A stretch of 6,582 nt of DNA, from positions 1 to 6,582 of the forward strand of contig NZ_LWBS01000027.1 in assembly GCF_001652265.1 (NCBI RefSeq), in the 5' to 3' direction. This stretch comes from Rhizobium leguminosarum (GTDB lineage: Bacteria; Pseudomonadota; Alphaproteobacteria; Rhizobiales; Rhizobiaceae). Position 1 is the stretch's first letter. The number at the start of each line of letters is the position of its first letter. A program made the translations under genes and the position numbers. The notes below the pieces were generated by a model, which searched no databases, had not been told where the DNA came from, and was given only the letters and a program-made list of their open reading frames with translations. This document shows, one piece after another, positions 5,773-6,582 of the stretch.

Positions 5773-6492
5773 CTATCGTGACCACCGGGCTATGATGTCG
5801 TCGGTATTTGCCAACGCCTTGCGGACTGCGTTGCGCGCCATGTTCGGCCGCTGCAGTCGAATGTTTTTCTCAATATTTTCGTGAAGTTTCAGTGCGTACT
5901 GCAAGTTGTCTTCCTCCCGCGTGACATGGGCGATGAGGTGGTTCAGCGCCGATTCGATCAATACACCGAGGGGCACCAACAGATCATTTCCGGAGGCGCG
6001 CAAGATCGCGATGTGAAATCGCGCATCGGATTCTGTTCGCTGCTGGAGCGATGTCGCCTGATCCATCTCATGCAGGGCCTGACTGATCGCGTTCATTTGC
6101 TCCTCAGTTCGTCGCTCCGCAGCAAGCGCCGTCGCTTCCGGCTCGATCATATGCCTGAGTTCTTGCACGGCCCTCAGAAAAGATTCGCGATCGGGAGATG
6201 CGGCATACCAGCCCAAGACATCTCGATCCAGCAGGTTCCAACGTTCCTTGGGTTCGACCCAGCTGCCGATTTTCGGGCGGGAAGAAAGCAGGCCCTTGGC
6301 CATCAACATCTTGATCGCTTCGCGCACCGCCGAGCGGCTGACGTCAAAGACTTCCGACCATTTTGCCTCATTTGGCAGGATCGTGCCCGGCGGATAGTCG
6401 CCGCGCACGATTCGCAGACCAATCTCGCCGGCCAGAGACACATGAACACTCGCTCCTATAGCGCGACGATCAGGATGAGACGCGAGCGACAA
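5773..6492 (-). CDS. GntR/FadR-subfamily transcriptional regulator with FCD domain
   Basis: This 239-aa protein has an N-terminal winged helix (about 18-82), including GDYPPGTILPNE (31-42) and the recognition helix VSRSAVREAIKMLMAKGLL (51-69). A linker WNLLDRDVLGWY (85-96) follows, typical of sugar-acid regulators such as DgoR. The FCD ligand domain (about 105-225) keeps the metal-site residues Asp156 and His160 (SDARFH) and His204. Such proteins usually repress genes for uptake or breakdown of a sugar acid and let go when it binds. The frame opens with TTG at 6492, which has no clear ribosome binding site. GTG at 6441 (with AGGAG 6453-6457, 11 bases away) would give 222 aa but trims the start of the winged helix. 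It converges on gcd; its targets probably lie to the right, beyond the window, and may include itself. A link to gluconate made by Gcd is only a guess. Confidence 0.93.
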   Translation of the reverse strand: MSLASHPDRRAIGASVHVSLAGEIGLRIVRGDYPPGTILPNEAKWSEVFDVSRSAVREAIKMLMAKGLLSSRPKIGSWVEPKERWNLLDRDVLGWYAASPDRESFLRAVQELRHMIEPEATALAAERRTEEQMNAISQALHEMDQATSLQQRTESDARFHIAILRASGNDLLVPLGVLIESALNHLIAHVTREEDNLQYALKLHENIEKNIRLQRPNMARNAVRKALANTDDIIARWSR

Positions 6493-6503
6493 TCTGGATG
6501 AGA
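6463..6503. repeat. Near-identical 18-bp direct repeat at the GntR gene start
   Basis: GCGACGATCAGGATGAGA (6463-6480) and GCGACAATCTGGATGAGA (6486-6503) match at 16 of 18 positions with a period of 23 bp, about two helical turns. The TTG start of the regulator lies inside the second copy. AATCT/AGATT (6491-6505) also forms a small inverted repeat within it. This may be a tandem operator or a local duplication. Confidence 0.75.
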
Positions 6504-6548
6504 TTCTTATGTCGCGGTTGGAGCGAAGTTATCATGTTGATTGTCGCT
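6485..6548. promoter_or_regulatory. Inverted AGCGACAATC pair upstream of the GntR gene, candidate operator region
   Basis: AGCGACAATC at 6485-6494 is repeated as its exact reverse complement GATTGTCGCT at 6539-6548, with 44 bp between. With the related GCGACGATC at 6463 the motif occurs three times in 86 bp. This is the expected place for the promoter of the GntR gene and possibly for a divergent gene to the right, so autoregulation is plausible. No -35/-10 pair was identified with confidence. Confidence 0.4.
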
Positions 6549-6582
6549 GGCAAGAGTTTCATCGTCTTCTGATTGCCGCTCC

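Noticed and set aside
5881..6501. Plus-strand open frame of 206 codons over the GntR gene
   Set aside because: It is antisense to an intact winged helix and FCD domain and shows no family motif.
1..6582. CRISPR array, tRNA or rRNA genes, insertion sequence or integrase
   Set aside because: No regularly spaced repeats with spacers, no tRNA-like or rRNA sequence and no transposase or recombinase motif were seen on either strand.

Overview
The window looks like accessory DNA from an alphaproteobacterium of the Rhizobium/Sinorhizobium/Agrobacterium group. The evidence is GC-rich coding DNA separated by AT-richer gaps, an ExoY-like sugar transferase beside a small ExoX/SyrA-like membrane protein (a rhizobial pairing), a membrane quinoprotein glucose dehydrogenase, and a GntR/FCD regulator of the rhizobial sugar-acid type. 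The genus is inferred from protein character and was not checked by any search.

Layout, left to right. Bases 1-154 are an AT-rich leader. A plus-strand ExoY/WcaJ-type sugar transferase follows (about 155-811, possibly starting further upstream). It converges on a 98-aa membrane protein on the minus strand (878-1174) that resembles rhizobial exopolysaccharide-production repressors. Bases 1175-1774 hold no convincing gene but several palindromes, a 12-bp direct repeat and a 12-bp-period tandem repeat. A minus-strand acyltransferase-3 (OafA/ExoZ-like O-acyltransferase) spans 1775-2884. A divergent gap of about 250 bp separates it from gcd (3138-5456, plus strand), a PQQ-dependent membrane glucose/quinate-family dehydrogenase. 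A 316-bp gap follows, then a convergent minus-strand GntR/FadR-type regulator (5773-6492) whose upstream region carries a near-perfect 18-bp direct repeat and a matching inverted copy.

How the genes may work together. The left half reads as surface-polysaccharide control and decoration: a sugar-phosphate transferase, a putative repressor of exopolysaccharide synthesis, and an O-acyltransferase. The right half reads as periplasmic sugar oxidation plus a sugar-acid-type regulator. No operon joins these genes; neighbours alternate in strand, so each is probably transcribed separately.

The most notable observation is that the sugar transferase carries Lys where the family has the catalytic Glu of the Asp-Glu pair, and lacks about 20-25 residues that normally include the Asp-Pro-Arg motif, although its ends remain well conserved. 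A degenerate ExoY-like protein beside an ExoX-like repressor suggests a regulatory or decoy pair, but this is inference. No CRISPR, RNA gene, transposase or integrase is visible.
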